A DNA stretch of 64,000 bases from Sipunculus nudus (Eukaryota; Annelida; Sipuncula; Golfingiida; Sipunculidae), in NCBI GenBank assembly GCA_026874595.1, contig CM049315.1, forward strand, positions 71,345,416-71,409,415, written 5' to 3'. Shown here piece after piece: positions 23,270-34,859 of this stretch. The notes under the pieces were generated by a model that saw only the letters and a list, made by a program, of their open reading frames with translations, was not told the DNA's origin and did not search any database. The first letter of the stretch is position 1. Every line of letters starts with the position of its first letter. Made by a program: the position numbers and the translations under genes.

Positions 23270-23629
23270 GTAAGTGTTTTTATAGGCTGCTAATGTGGCA
23301 TTGTATTTTGAATCAGAATAAAGGTACCCACTAGGTAAGAACGATATGTGATTATTAAACCAACTGGTTTTTTTTTTGTAAAAGTCATGAATTGTCACAG
23401 CCATAACACATAACCTTACAATAGAGCGTCCCTCAGTTGTGACATCGAGTTTTCATTATGTTTATTTGGAGGCACGCACTGGCAAGTTTTGAACGTGTGA
23501 CCTTTAACAAGCATAAAAGCCTTCTAACTAATCAACTGTTAGGCTTAATCGTATTCCTGAACATATTTACAAAAACGTACTATTTATATTGATTACCAAA
23601 TAAGTTAATTAAAAAGAACTGTTTTTAAG

Positions 23630-23768
23630 GATACCGCCAAATAGTCCAGAGAGTTTATGGAACGGGATTTCTGTTACCAGCGGCGGCTCACTCCAGATGT
23701 ACTGCGACTGTGGACCGAAGATAGATAACGACTTTAGCAATTCGCTGAACTGTAGCTATGAAAAGGCG
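23630..23768 (+). CDS. VWDE-like exon 10
   Basis: It encodes IPPNSPESLWNGIS, then LQMYCDCGPKIDND and CSYEKA, with the YC.C pattern after the VWD domain. Phase 2 start, phase 0 end (GCG|GTAGGT). Confidence 0.8.
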
Positions 23769-24370
23769 GTAGGTTAATCACCCTTACGCGCTTCAAAAAT
23801 GTAACACTCGTTTCTGTAGGACACAAACATATCCGTTAAAATGTTTTAATTAGAAAATGCCAAGCGGGCCAAATCACTCGCCACAAAGGAAGTGGGAAAT
23901 GTTTACTTTCCAAAGTTAACCAAGAATACACACAAACCGAATCAGATGAGAAAACTCTTAAGAAACAAATGCATTGTTGATAAGAGGCGGATACAGTTAG
24001 AATTTTTGAGATATAACATCACATATATAAAAGTGAAAATGCATTAAAAAGTTAAAATCATTAACGGTTCACCAAAATCTTATCAAGTCAGGAGACGCAT
24101 AAGATATTCTTGGCATATTAATAAGAAGTGGGTATGAGTAATAGTGCTTTAAATTATCGTGATGCATACGAATTGTTTATTATTAGAATTTAACAATTCA
24201 TAACAAAATACAAGTGTGACCAAAACCTAATCAGATGAGTAACATTATTTGGGAAACAGCCTGTAAAAATTCAAAAATCATTCAAGTGTGGTCAGAACAT
24301 ATTCAGGTGTGCTGACCCATGAGATATAAGTAATTAAGTTATGTTTTCCTCAAGTGTTTGTTAATCCCAG

Positions 24371-24532
24371 ATAGAGAGGGGTATATCATGGGGTGAAGAT
24401 ATTACTTCCAAAGAAATAGATCTTTGCATGAAAAGAAACGGAATTATTCAGAAGAGTCTGTTCGGTGGAAGCGGATCAGATTATCCGTCAATGTTTCGGC
24501 CACCTCTATCTTTTGAAGATGTGGAAATCAAA
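24371..24532 (+). CDS. VWDE-like exon 11
   Basis: 54 codons from IERGISWGED to FEDVEIK. Acceptor AATCCCAG, donor AAA|GTAAGT, phase 0 on both sides. Joins its neighbours in frame. Confidence 0.8.
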
Positions 24533-24660
24533 GTAAGTTACTATAAAAATCAATACGTAAAGTACATCCACAGTTTTATATAATTATGAGTATAAACAAT
24601 AGGCACATATGTTATTATCTAAATAATAATAGTATTGTTACGTGGACATTTTGTTCAGGG

Positions 24661-24785
24661 GAAAATATTGGGCTAATCCCGCATTCGAACCCATGTCGTT
24701 CGCAAACAAGTCCGGCGTTCCAACCGATTCCCTAAAAAAGCCAAGTTCCGTAGCGAGATAGTTCGGTCCGCTTTTGTATTCACAC
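24661..24785 (-). repeat. tRNA-derived SINE, copy B
   Basis: The minus strand matches copy A at 18.5 kb across AAAAGCGGACCGAAC, GGTTGGAACGCCGGACTTGT and GGGTTCGAAT. It is more diverged in box A than copy A. Confidence 0.8.
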
Positions 24786-24818
24786 CTTAACATTATATAT
24801 TTATATATGGTTAATTAG

Positions 24819-24968
24819 GATCCGGAGTGGCCTTCTGGTTGGACAAGTGAATCAGCAGAAACTCTGTGCCGGGATCAAGTACTGGGCACTCAAACAGGAA
24901 CCCAATGTCAAACACTGGAAAACGTTGACTATGACACCATAATCAGAGAGTGCATGAACGATATATTG
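24819..24968 (+). CDS. VWDE-like exon 12
   Basis: 50 codons, DPEWPSGWTSESAETLC to CMNDIL. Acceptor TTAATTAG, donor TTG|GTACGT, phase 0 on both sides. Confidence 0.8.
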
Positions 24969-25156
24969 GTACGTGACTTAACGTACATTATTTTTTAAAT
25001 GGTCAAAATAATAACTGAGGCTTTATACTCGTTCTATTTGTTCCGTAAATACCGACGCATCTTTTTCCCATTTTCCCTAGTGGCCATATTTGTTACAAAG
25101 TGAAACTTCGCATTTTACATGTATTGTCATTCCAATGAACCAATCTCTTTCTATAG

Positions 25157-25337
25157 TTGAGCGGCAGAACTGATTTTGTTGGTGATTCAATAAATGTGAT
25201 GAGAGGGGAGTGTAACAGTGAGATCCGGAGGAACACTACCCGGTGGATGGGACCGGAAACCGATCCAAAACCCCCTTTTGTATTCACAGCTCTACTATGT
25301 CCTTCAGACTGCAACAGACACGGAGACTGCGTGGAAG
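25157..25337 (+). CDS. VWDE-like exon 13: start of EGF-like turn
   Basis: It runs from LSGRTDFVGDSINVM to ALLCPSDCNRHGDCVEG. The C...C...G.C spacing is the first half of an EGF-like domain. Donor G|GTAGTA, phase 1, matching exon 14. Confidence 0.85.
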
Positions 25338-25735
25338 GTAGTATCAAATTAATCAGAAACACATTGTTACATTTATAAGTTGTCTTTTGTTTATTTTCCG
25401 CAAAGATTGCTTTGTCTAATGAATTTACTATTTTATTTTTTAATTTTAAAATTTCATTAAATTTATATGTGAAATGGTCATAAATACATCATTATATGGT
25501 CAAAAATTTTGAAATATGGTATTAAAATTAGACAAGCATATCAACATGTAGACTCTTCGAGAAACGATCAATGTATTTAATACCAATAAGCATTGATACA
25601 TTTTATGAGAAATAAGTAAGGTATGTTACATGGAATTAATTTATTATCCGCCATCTCTAATAGTCAAAATATCAAATTCAATTCCAATATATAATGTGAT
25701 ATATATAATGAGAATGTGCATTTATTTCTTCCCAG

Positions 25736-25926
25736 GCACCTACAGTTGCCACTCAGGTTACGGATTCATTGACTGTTCAATCAACTTCAATAAACCACCC
25801 AACATCACCAAAGTTTCCAATGGAGGGCGATGTGATCTGCGGGAAAGACCCTGTCGAGCCATCCCTATCCAGGGTAACAATTTCATCGACTCGAAGAACC
25901 TGACTTGTTGCGTGGCTCATTCTCAG
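25736..25926 (+). CDS. VWDE-like exon 14: end of EGF-like turn and Cys-rich module
   Basis: GTYSCHSGYGFIDC completes the EGF-like fold. GGRCDLRERPCRAIPIQGNN and KNLTCCVAHSQ follow the family pattern CD....PC..i.v.G..f....LtC. Donor CAG|GTATAT, phase 0. The next exon needs one more base. Confidence 0.85.
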
Positions 25927-26248
25927 GTATATTGAGCAAGTTTTTGCGCATTTTTTTTAAATTTTTCATGACCTTTGTTAAGGTGAAATGTTATTTGACT
26001 TCTAAGTTGATATGTCAGTTTACAGTCCCCAAAGAAGACTGAGATGAGGCTGGTCTGTCACTTTATATAGAAAATGAAATGAAAAAAAAACTTTCTTTGA
26101 GGTTGTTTAGTAAAAGGAATGAATACACAAGTGCAACATTTTAATGCAATTATCACCTGACGCAGGTTAAATGGTACGTGTGTTTATTATAATATTTGTT
26201 AGATTGTGGAACAGGGATACTTTACGTTCTGTACCTTTTTGTAATCAG

Positions 26249-26486
26249 TTAATGGCGGACGGGTCTAGCCAGCAGATTCGAGACCCGGTCTATCTAAGTG
26301 GCTGTACAACACAGAAACCCCGGGCACGATGCAACTGTACAACGCAGAAAACCCAGTATCACTGGTCTATGAAGTGTCCATGTCAAACAACCGAGAGAAT
26401 TACAGTGAACCAATCACTGTTATTGCATTCGACGGTATTTGTGTGACGTGTGATACACACAGCAAATCATGCACGATTATTGAAAT
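26249..26486 (+). CDS. VWDE-like exon 15, with in-frame TAG
   Basis: NGGRV precedes TAG at 26266-26268. In the same frame, after the stop, come PADSRPGLSKWLYNTETPG, MQLYNAENPVSLVYEVSMSN and FDGICVTCDTHSKSC, which fit the family (VNG..., L.Y.V.vSN, C..C......C). The best donor is AT|GTATCT at 26487. Joins on both sides are one base short. Confidence 0.7.
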
Positions 26487-26940
26487 GTATCTAAAATCTA
26501 TCACAAGTTCTGAAAATAAAATAAGATATGAACTAAATCTTATATATATGCAATTTAGCTCAATAAACATTGGATCGTCTGTCAAATTATAATACAATTT
26601 TATCCATCGTAGCTTTTTATTATATTTGTCATTCGAAAGGGTAGGCAAAAACCAATCCATGTTTAAGAGGATTAAGCTATAGGATTTCTCCGTCTGGTCA
26701 GCTGGTTATAAGCGGCGGCGAAAAATGTTCTGCATGTGTAACCTGCAAAGTTAAGACTTATGTACAATGTTTATACATGCTCGGCGGTATGTTTTTGAAG
26801 AATGATTCATTATTTTGAAAGTTTGTTTTGGATAAAATTATGTGGAAATGCTTCTAAAATGTTATCCCACTTGACTAACTGCTGTACTACTCGTGTCGGG
26901 GTGATTTTAAGTAACTGCATTATGGTTTAATGAATTTCAG

Positions 26941-27050
26941 GCTAATATCTGCAGAATTTCCGAAATGTGCTACACTGCGCGGTCGGTAAGTCCAGAAAAT
27001 GCGTGTGCCGTGTGTGACCCAATTCAAGTACCCAGGAGTGGACCAGACCG
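26941..27050 (+). CDS. VWDE-like exon 16: first CxxC repeat
   Basis: ANICRISEMCYTARSVSP then ENACAVCDP, the C....CY..g..nP..C..C.P repeat of VWDE proteins. Acceptor TTTCAG, donor CG|GTAAAT (phase 2). The next exon starts in phase 0, one base short. Confidence 0.8.
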
Positions 27051-27529
27051 GTAAATATTTAGTGTCACTACATCTTTGGACTCTAAATATAAAATATTCA
27101 ATGAATCCAAATCAAATTGTAAAAAAATAAAATAAAACTGATCTTCTTGTCGCATATTCACGTGACCCATCTTTTAAACCAGGGTAAATACACGATGATT
27201 TTCCAGGCTAACCGAACTGTGACCTCTGACCCTTGCGCGACAATATTCACCTTTTCTCAACAGGGTCTGTAATCTCGGTCTGACCCGTAGTGTCAAAGCT
27301 GATAAGATATCGCTGTAATCACATGCTGTATAAAGTTCTGGCACGTTTCCTCAGGGAGGGCTGCATCGTGTTTTAGCGCTGGTCATGTTTTGCATCTATC
27401 ATTACACCAGCTCAGCAAAGTCTTCTTATCAAGTACACTGAAGCCGAAAGACATGTTCAGTACACCGACTCGTACAAATGTCCAGCACTAGCTGTCTCAC
27501 AATGACTGCTGTACGACCGGCATATACCT

Positions 27530-27731
27530 CAGAGGCGTATCCAGGATTGAGGAAAAGGGGGGGGGGGGGTCCAACCCAGGAGGACTAATGAAGACCCTAA
27601 ATAAAGGTCCCCAGGTCTGGAAAAGGGGGGGGGGGGTCCAAGCCGCATAATTTGGTCTGAAGCCCTTAAAAACGTTGTTTCTGATGAAAAAGGGGGGTCT
27701 GGACCCCCCCCCCCCCCCGGATCCGCTTCTG
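27530..27731. mobile_element. hAT-type MITE, copy 1
   Basis: 202 bp bounded by CAGAGGCGTATCCAGG and the near-complement CCGGATCCGCTTCTG, with the 5-bp target duplication TACCT on each side (27525-27529 and 27732-27736). The interior has G and C runs and matches the copy at 59978-60182. The CAGRGGCGGATCCAGG-type end is known from non-autonomous hAT elements; a 5-bp duplication fits the hAT5 type. Confidence 0.85.
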
Positions 27732-28210
27732 TACCTCCGGGCTCCTGGCTCACAACGGCCGTCACGATAAGCTCCGGTAAACGGAATATATATGTATGCA
27801 TTACATTACACCATAATAACCCTTATGTAATTTGTATCTGTGAGTCATAAGAACGAATAATTATCAAGCCCGCTTCATCCAGGGTTCGTGTAATGCTTTC
27901 ACTTACAAACTGTCGGCGCCTATGTTCTGCACCCTGAATCTTTTAAATATATTCACCCAAAATATATCCAAATACATGGCTTCTATACCGCGTCTTATGA
28001 GCCTCTTTTCAATCTTCACAGCTGATATCAAAGGGCCAGGTGCACCTTATTTTAAAAAAAATTTCCACACAGTTTTCATATTAATTGATTATCATTACTT
28101 AATAGCTTTTATCAGAATACAAATAAAATAGGTAAAAATGCTTGCTAATTCTACATTGCACTATTTGTGTGTGACATGTCGACAGTAATTACGTCTAATT
28201 AACCTCCTAG

Positions 28211-28324
28211 AAAACACCTTCATGTTCCGTTCACAACACCTGCCAACAAGACGGTTACATGAATCCCATAGTCTCCTGCCTGCTCTGCAATGCGAATCTG
28301 AATACGTTAGGCTGGTCCATTCAG
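28211..28324 (+). CDS. VWDE-like exon 17: second CxxC repeat
   Basis: 38 codons: KTPSCSVHNTCQQDGYMNP, SCLLCNANLNTLGWSIQ. Acceptor CTCCTAG, donor CAG|GTAAAT, phase 0 on both sides. Confidence 0.75.
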
Positions 28325-28573
28325 GTAAATATGTCAGTAAGTTATTCACAAACACGCATATATAAATTCAAGTTTAGAATGTTCTCTTATTCACAGCGCC
28401 GCTAATCTGCAAACAAATGTTAAATGAAAATAAAAAAAATAACCTTTATCAGAAAGATATTCTTTGGCATATCCTCAATCTTCATAAAAAACGGGTAAAC
28501 GGATGCCGGTGTTTAAAAAAAAAGGATGCGCTTAAACTTGTTTTTCATCATATTACCTGATAAAGGGAACAAG

Positions 28574-28642
28574 GAGGACCAGTGTTACATTCATGAAAAC
28601 TGCTATGAACGGGGCCACTCCCTCACTCTTCCTGCCAAGTAT
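28574..28642 (+). CDS. VWDE-like exon 18: third Cys repeat, first half
   Basis: EDQCYIHENCYERGHSLTLP then AKY, with acceptor AACAAG and donor TAT|GTGAAC, phase 0 and in frame with exon 17. An acceptor eight bases earlier and a donor four bases earlier are possible. The join to the membrane exon is one base short. Confidence 0.65.
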
Positions 28643-29254
28643 GTGAACCATCTGTTAATCAGGCAAAATGTACAATCAAAGGTTTATTCCACGTCCATTA
28701 CCAGAATATAATTAAATCTAAGTAAAGTGTCCACGCACAATTAGAAATAACATATCGTGCGTAAACATATAAATATATGAGCTCAGCATGAAAGTAAAGA
28801 CTTAATAAGTTTACACCACATGTCAAATGCTTGTAGGCGCCTTTATATATGGTGAATGGACTAGAATTATGATAGTACAACATTCCCTAGCTGGTCGTTC
28901 TATATGAGGAGCTATATTCTTTCCAGGGTTAGAACAAAAACAAGACCGAGTATAAATTCAGTTCATTCTGATCTGAGTTATCTCTAACGTGATCATATAT
29001 TAACTCCTGAACCAGGAAATAAATCTCTCTCAATTGAAAATGCTGACGTCACATTATTTGCGTCACTATTCAGTACTTTGCAACACTATGAAGGTAGCAG
29101 TTTAAGGACGATATATATTACCCGGTACCTATGGCAATTACCAGGACACTTTAATTATTTTTGAAGTTCAGTTATGAAAAACGTATTTTATAAAAGTCAT
29201 TTCTTACTTTGTGGCATGCATGTATATTTGTCTAACGTTTAAGTATATTTTTAG

Positions 29255-29387
29255 ACGTCTGTAATACCCCTTTGACCGTTGTCACTCCGAGCCAAGGGTT
29301 CCCCGTGGTAGCCGTGGTTGTTCCTTTGGTGGTAGTGGTACCTGCTGTCATTGTAGCCCTTGCTTTGGTTGCGGTTTACCGTAAACG
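29255..29387 (+). CDS. VWDE-like exon 19: transmembrane segment
   Basis: DVCNTPLTVVTPSQGF then an all-hydrophobic run of about 26 residues (PVVAVVVPLVVVVPAVIVAL...) and YRKR, a stop-transfer signal placing the tail in the cytoplasm. Acceptor TTTTTAG, donor CG|GTAAAT. Confidence 0.85.
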
Positions 29388-29862
29388 GTAAATAAAATGA
29401 AATTTTATAAACACTATTTCTACTTCACTCATGATTTACCTCGCACATTTAATATTTGTACTGGAAAAAGGTATATTCATATGTGTAATGAACGAAAGTG
29501 ACCATCATGAGCTTGGTGTCGTATCAATATTATTTAGACGACTTGTCCTTCTGTCTTTAGAACTAGTATTGAATCGTCCATCCTATCATATTTTATATAA
29601 ACCTCTAAATTTTGGTGATAACAACATCACGTTTGGCAGGCTCCTGGAAAATAATGACATAACACATCTGAATAAAAACCAGTCATTGATAGATTTATCT
29701 ATGGAACAAAGTCTGAGCTGCCGCTGAATAAATCTTATTTTTATGACTAAAATGGAAAAAGCTTTAAATTATAAAATATAAAGATTACAATTTCAAGATA
29801 ATACAAAGTTAAGATTTTTTACCAGTTTTACAAATTTAAATAATTATGTATTCATATTTCAG

Positions 29863-29917
29863 TTGTAAGGTTGGCAATGCAAAGGCAAAAAGTGAAACGG
29901 AAATGGAATCAGCGTAA
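29863..29917 (+). CDS. VWDE-like last exon: short cytoplasmic tail and stop
   Basis: The first base completes an Arg codon with the previous exon. CKVGNAKAKSETEMESA is followed by TAA (29915-29917) and an A run. Acceptor ATTTCAG. No signalling motif is evident. Confidence 0.7.
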
Positions 29918-30253
29918 AAAAAAAATTAAAGTTAGCTGATTTCAATTGGGCTATAAAACTTGAACTGTAATGATGATGAACTAAATATGGAAGGAACCAA
30001 CATGTACCGTGGCAATATGCGAATATGGTATGCTGTTTATATCTGTAAAAGGCTTATATGAGAACAGTGTATATACTGAATATGATTATATTATTATTGA
30101 CGTTAAATACAGATCAGATAAACGAGTCCAAATTTTTAACGCTTCGTTAGATGAATCAACATGATATCCTTAATCATTTATATATACATTTTTAAAGTAG
30201 TCTGACTGGGACTTTTTACAAAAGATTTGAGCAACAGAGTATCTATTTTTCTA

Positions 30254-30259
30254 AATAAA
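30254..30259 (+). terminator. Candidate poly(A) signal
   Basis: AATAAA about 340 bases after the stop codon of the VWDE-like gene. In AT-rich DNA such a match is common, so support is weak. Confidence 0.3.
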
Positions 30260-32109
30260 TAAAATAAGTTTTATATCTGATTCTGCCGTTATGGTCACAT
30301 AAGAATTATTTTTATACCGTTTTTATATAGCACGTTTTTCACTCAAAGGGTATTCAAAAGTGCTTTACAATGTCCATTTTTTATATAATGATAAACATAA
30401 ACCAGAATAATAGGTAATTGTCAAGATACAAATTATAAGATGAGTTAATCTTATGCAGTGTTAACTGATTAAACATTAAAAAGACCAAGAGATTTAAGTT
30501 TTTTCGATAGACGAGTAAGAATTAAGAAGTCTGATAGACGTGAAAAGTAAAAAAATATGTATAAATTTACTTGCGTACAACTGTGAATCATTGCAGCTAA
30601 TATGTAGGTTCAAAGTGGAGCTGACAAAGTAGGTTGAAAGTATAATTTCTTGAAACTAGAAAGTGTTTTACTTCTGTGATGCTGCTATGAAGTTTATTGC
30701 AAAGCACTGTTACAGCATAAACAAAACGTCTTTCTCCATAGGTTTTGGTCTATATTTTTGGTTTTACCAATTTTAAATTTATTTTTTATGACCGAAGAGA
30801 TCCAGCTTGCATAGTTAACATATCTCTGATATATTTTGGTGACTGACTTTTCATGGTATTATAAGTATGTACCAAAAGTTTGTATTTGATCCGTAACGTT
30901 TGTGCAGCCAGTGTAAGTCTGCTAAAATAGGGTTTATGTAACAGTGACGGGCTGATTTTAATATATATTTATATATCCTTTTCGTTGTCATAATGTAAAT
31001 GGATTATAAGGGCGTATATATTAGGTATAAATTTAATATTTTATTGTGTCATTTTATCAGCAATATATCATTTTATATGGAATCAGTTGATGTGCCAAGT
31101 AATTTGTACGCTCTTTACACAGCGCTTTACCTATAGGGCTACTTCCTATATCGTAAGGCGCTGTTTGTTATGATCTCGTATCCTGCTTTGCAACACCAGA
31201 GGGGAGCACTGTATTTTTGTCCAATCAGATGAAACTTTGTGCTGGAAGACAAAGCCAAGCGAGGAATACACGGAGCCAATCATATTCATTTCTTTTTGAG
31301 TGACAGCTCATCCCCCAGCGTAACCGTCTAAACAGGCCACAGGCTCAGAGAGAATTGCCCCTAACGTGGTTTGCTTAGGGCCTTGGGCACATAGGATGCT
31401 CGGCCGGTGAGCTGTAATTCAAACGAAACGTAACAACAAAGGCTGCGTGCACACCTCGCTGGCTGGTTTCAGTTCTGCAGACAACAGATACATGGCTACG
31501 CTAACACAGTCATAATGTCATAATCGAATCGGTCGATGATGCGAGAATGCAGAGGGAGCAATTTAAATTCGACCAGAAACTCATCAAACGGCGCTTGAAG
31601 CGCGGCAATGGGCGGAGCCAGGATGCCTGTTGAGTGTTTGTTTATTGGCATCTGATTGGCTGCTTGTCACATCGTACGCACGTTTATTTCAGTGGACAAC
31701 AAACCGCCATCTGGTGTCTAAATATATCATAAACGGTCAAAGCTGGCAGCGTGAAAATCAGTTGCTTCTTTAGAAGCGCAAGATTTCCGCTGCCTCGGGA
31801 GCGTAAGTAATTTGTGTATTATATAACATTATGTATATGATATTTGGCCATTTATATGGATGTTACTGGGAATGTATAATTGTGTATATATGCTTCAATA
31901 ACAACTAGTGTTGAATACGAATGAAAGTCTGAATATTCGACGTTCGGTTTTATCTTTACGTAAATTACAATGTAATGATATTTTCTTGAATAAAATTTAA
32001 AGATCCTTGCTTGGATTTACAGTATCTCCTCGTTTTTGTATCATATTTGTCTAAGCTGACTGAAAGTGATCTGAGCTGTAGGGATGGGTCTTTGTCCAAC
32101 ATCTGTCTA

Positions 32110-32800
32110 TCATTCTATATGTCCATTAACAAAGCACAAATAGGAACCGTAAGGCCCAGGAAGTTCAGACTTCACATGCTGACAGATACTGACAGTTTCT
32201 CAATGGAAACCGAAAGGTAGATCCCTGTTACCTATATTCTCCCAGTTAGGTAGCGAAATCATCAGAATCCATCTGGCAGACTGTTAAAAGGGCACATATT
32301 GTGACCGAGAAATCTCATGCTAACTGGTTTACTTAGGGGTTAGGTACTCTGTGGAAACCTGAAAGTAGGTTACTGTGACCTATATTTCCCCGAGTTATGC
32401 AGCAAAAATTTGAAAGCCACTGTCCATCAACAGGTCATAAATCGTACCCGAATGACTAGAGAAGGTCAAACTTCATTTGCTGACATCTCCAGATACGTTT
32501 TCTGTGGAAACCGAAAAATAGGTCATTTTGATTTGTATTCACCGAGTTACGCAGCGGAAACTTGAGAATCCATCTGTCAGACCGTACCAGGGCTCAGATC
32601 TAAACCGCCAGGCGAAGGAACTTCAAATGCTAATAAGACCTGATCAGTTTTCTGTTGAAACCGAAAAGTAGGTCACTGTGAGTTATTGGGCAAAAAATAT
32701 CATCCTTTTGTTTATGAGACATGAATCATAAGACCCAGTAAGTTTAGACTTCACTGGCTGAATGGTCCAAGTAGTTATCGAGCAGAAACATGAGAATTAG
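32110..32800 (+). repeat. Tandem repeat, about 152-bp unit
   Basis: GAAACCGAAA(R)GTAGGTC-like cores recur at about 32215, 32370, 32518 and 32670, each preceded by a TTCAGACTTCA-like block. Confidence 0.75.
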
Positions 32801-33569
32801 CTAAGGACAAAAAAGCTATGTTTTTCAGGCATTTTTTTTTCAGAAATCAGTGCGGGCGGGCGTTATTTTATATTTGACCTTATTTGTATGTTTCTATAAA
32901 AATCATATAATCAAGGAAAAGCATGAAATAACAGAATTTTTTGGCTCGACAGGTAAAAACACTATATAACAAAGGAAATCTTATCAAAATTCTATTATTT
33001 AATCTTCTTGAAAATGAAAATCATAATGAAAATAAATTGATGCGGGCGGTTAAAATTGACGCGGGCGGTGCCGGAGAACCATACCTTTTATTTTTTATTT
33101 TTTGGCCTAAGCCTAATGTCTGTAAAATTTTATACAAAAGGCCAGATTTCTCTGAAACGGCTGAATGGTTTGTCATCAGATTCAGAATTTTAATTGATCC
33201 TGCATGACTTTAAATACTACAGGAGACTTTTGTTTTTTCGTATCTTTTTTGTATTTTTGATGAGGCCCATTGTCGGGGGAGGGGGAGTGAAGGAGATGAA
33301 TTATTTATTAAACAGTTGTATTTAAATTTTCTTGATCACAAATTTTGACAATTTTAAGTGCATGTTTTGTCTGCTGCTGGATGTTGTGAGCACCAGAATG
33401 TAAGAACATATTCGTTGCGTGACTCGTATTTCAGTGTAGTCTGCAGGCTGTGCCACCTTTATTGACTTAGTTTATTGACTTGCCCTTCCACTTCTTCCCT
33501 ATGTTGTTTGCTTGCCGGAAATCTTCGATTTCGGCAAGCATGTTTGTCAGTTGATTATTTGTCTGTCTG

Positions 33570-34600
33570 TCTCCAGCCTAAAATGCAGCGATCGCTTTCA
33601 AACTTACACAGTTGATATTAAACCAAAAATCCCCGAAGCCCATTGATTTTTGTCATTATCGGTCCAAGGTCAAGGTCATCGAAAAACGTCGAAAGTTTAA
33701 TTTTCGTCAAAACTTCGTCAATAATAGACCTATCGTCACAAACTTAAGATTAATTTCTTACTCTGGGCTTTCTCCATAATCAGGTCAAGTCAATTTGCCT
33801 CGATTTTGTTTCACTTTGTTAGTATGTCTGTCTGTTTGCCAGTTGCCCTTGATTTCGCATGTTTTCTGGTTCTTGCATCTTACATTTAGCACTCTACAGG
33901 CAACAGTTTTCTAGGAATCCTTTTGAAACTTGTACATTTTATGTTTAATACTAATATCTCGAAAGTGATTTTTAATTTTCCGAAAATAGCTGCTAGGGGG
34001 CGCTGCACTAGAAACACAACAACATATCATTTTTTGCCATATCGCCATAACTCTAAACCTTACTTACATAAACTTTAGCTCATTTTATTGAGCTTGACCT
34101 TCTCCATTAGCTTATTTAGTCATCAGTTATTTCAGATGTCACTTTGTCAGTATGTCTGTCTGTTTGTCAGTAGTCCTCAATTTCGACTGCTTACGGGTTC
34201 ATGCGTCTTACATTTAACATTCTACAGGCAACAGTTTAACAGGATTCATTTTGAAACTGGTAAGTCTTATGTCCTATACTAATATCTCAAAAGTGATTGT
34301 TCATTTTTGGAAAATACCCCTAGGCGGCGCTGCGCGGAAAACATTACAACATATTATTTTTTTTTACATATCTCCAACACCATAAAACTTACCTACATTA
34401 ACTATTGCTCATTTCTTTTCTCTTGACCTTCTCAATCAGCATATCTGGTCTTCTGTTATCTCAGATGTATCACTTTGTCAGTATGTGTGCCTCTTTTTCA
34501 TTTTGTTCTCAATTTCGTCTTCTTGTTTTTCTTGCGCCTGACATGTAGCATTCTACAGACCACAGATTTGCAGGAATTACTTTGGTCAAGGTCATCAAGG
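33570..34600 (+). repeat. Tandem repeat, about 328-bp unit, three copies
   Basis: CAGGCAACAGTTTTCTAGGA at about 33898 and its relatives at about 34226 and 34556 mark the period. The copies share GTCAGTATGTCTGTCTGTTTG and GGGGGCGCTGC-like segments. Confidence 0.8.
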
Positions 34601-34859
34601 TGAAGGTCATCAAACATGTAAACAAGTGACCCCTGGGTCATGATGCTCAGCTGACTGACATGTTGACAGTTTGTCCATACACAGGCAACTAATCAAGATA
34701 ATGTAGGTGGCATCATCGTTCATGCATATTAGCTTAAGTCCATCAAGATCCATAAGCACACCAAATTTGATGACAATCCAACCAGTCTTTCCTGAGGAAT
34801 CTGGCAATTTATGTATATTTTGTATTATTTATTAGGTTCTCAAACATACCCCAAAACTC

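Larger units (their letters stand above)
9132..29917 (+). pseudogene. VWDE-like single-pass membrane protein gene, probably broken copy
   Basis: About 19 exons over 20.8 kb. Order in the protein: signal peptide, N-terminal VWDE region (WYRV, CPAPGMCSTG), a Cys-containing module, a beta-rich module (CSLRAK... FFAGFE), a split VWD domain (GEFVLYRH, HVFLLPC, CNCAAAI, LDYNQTLGLCGSWN), an EGF-like turn (CPSDCNRHGDC), a Cys-rich module, CxxC repeats, one transmembrane span and a 20-residue tail. VWDE proteins are extracellular; human VWDE is not known to me as membrane-anchored, so the span marks a variant. In-frame stops lie at 18049 (TAA), 23196 (TAA) and 26266 (TAG). No exon with the DPH..TFDG start of VWD is found between 19577 and 19979, and exon phases also require one there. 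Five joins fall one base short. These lesions argue for a pseudogene or a faulty assembly. Strong splice sites and the kept frames argue that any decay is recent. Confidence 0.8.

Noticed and set aside
23143-23334. Alternative frame after the GLCG motif as the true VWD continuation
   Set aside because: Only the original frame, read past the TAA, reaches FSRSWM and joins in phase to IPPNSPESLW. The other two frames do not.
29431-29727. A 98-codon frame between the TM exon and the last VWDE-like exon
   Set aside because: No recognisable domain, lies fully in an intron, and has no splice-compatible phase.
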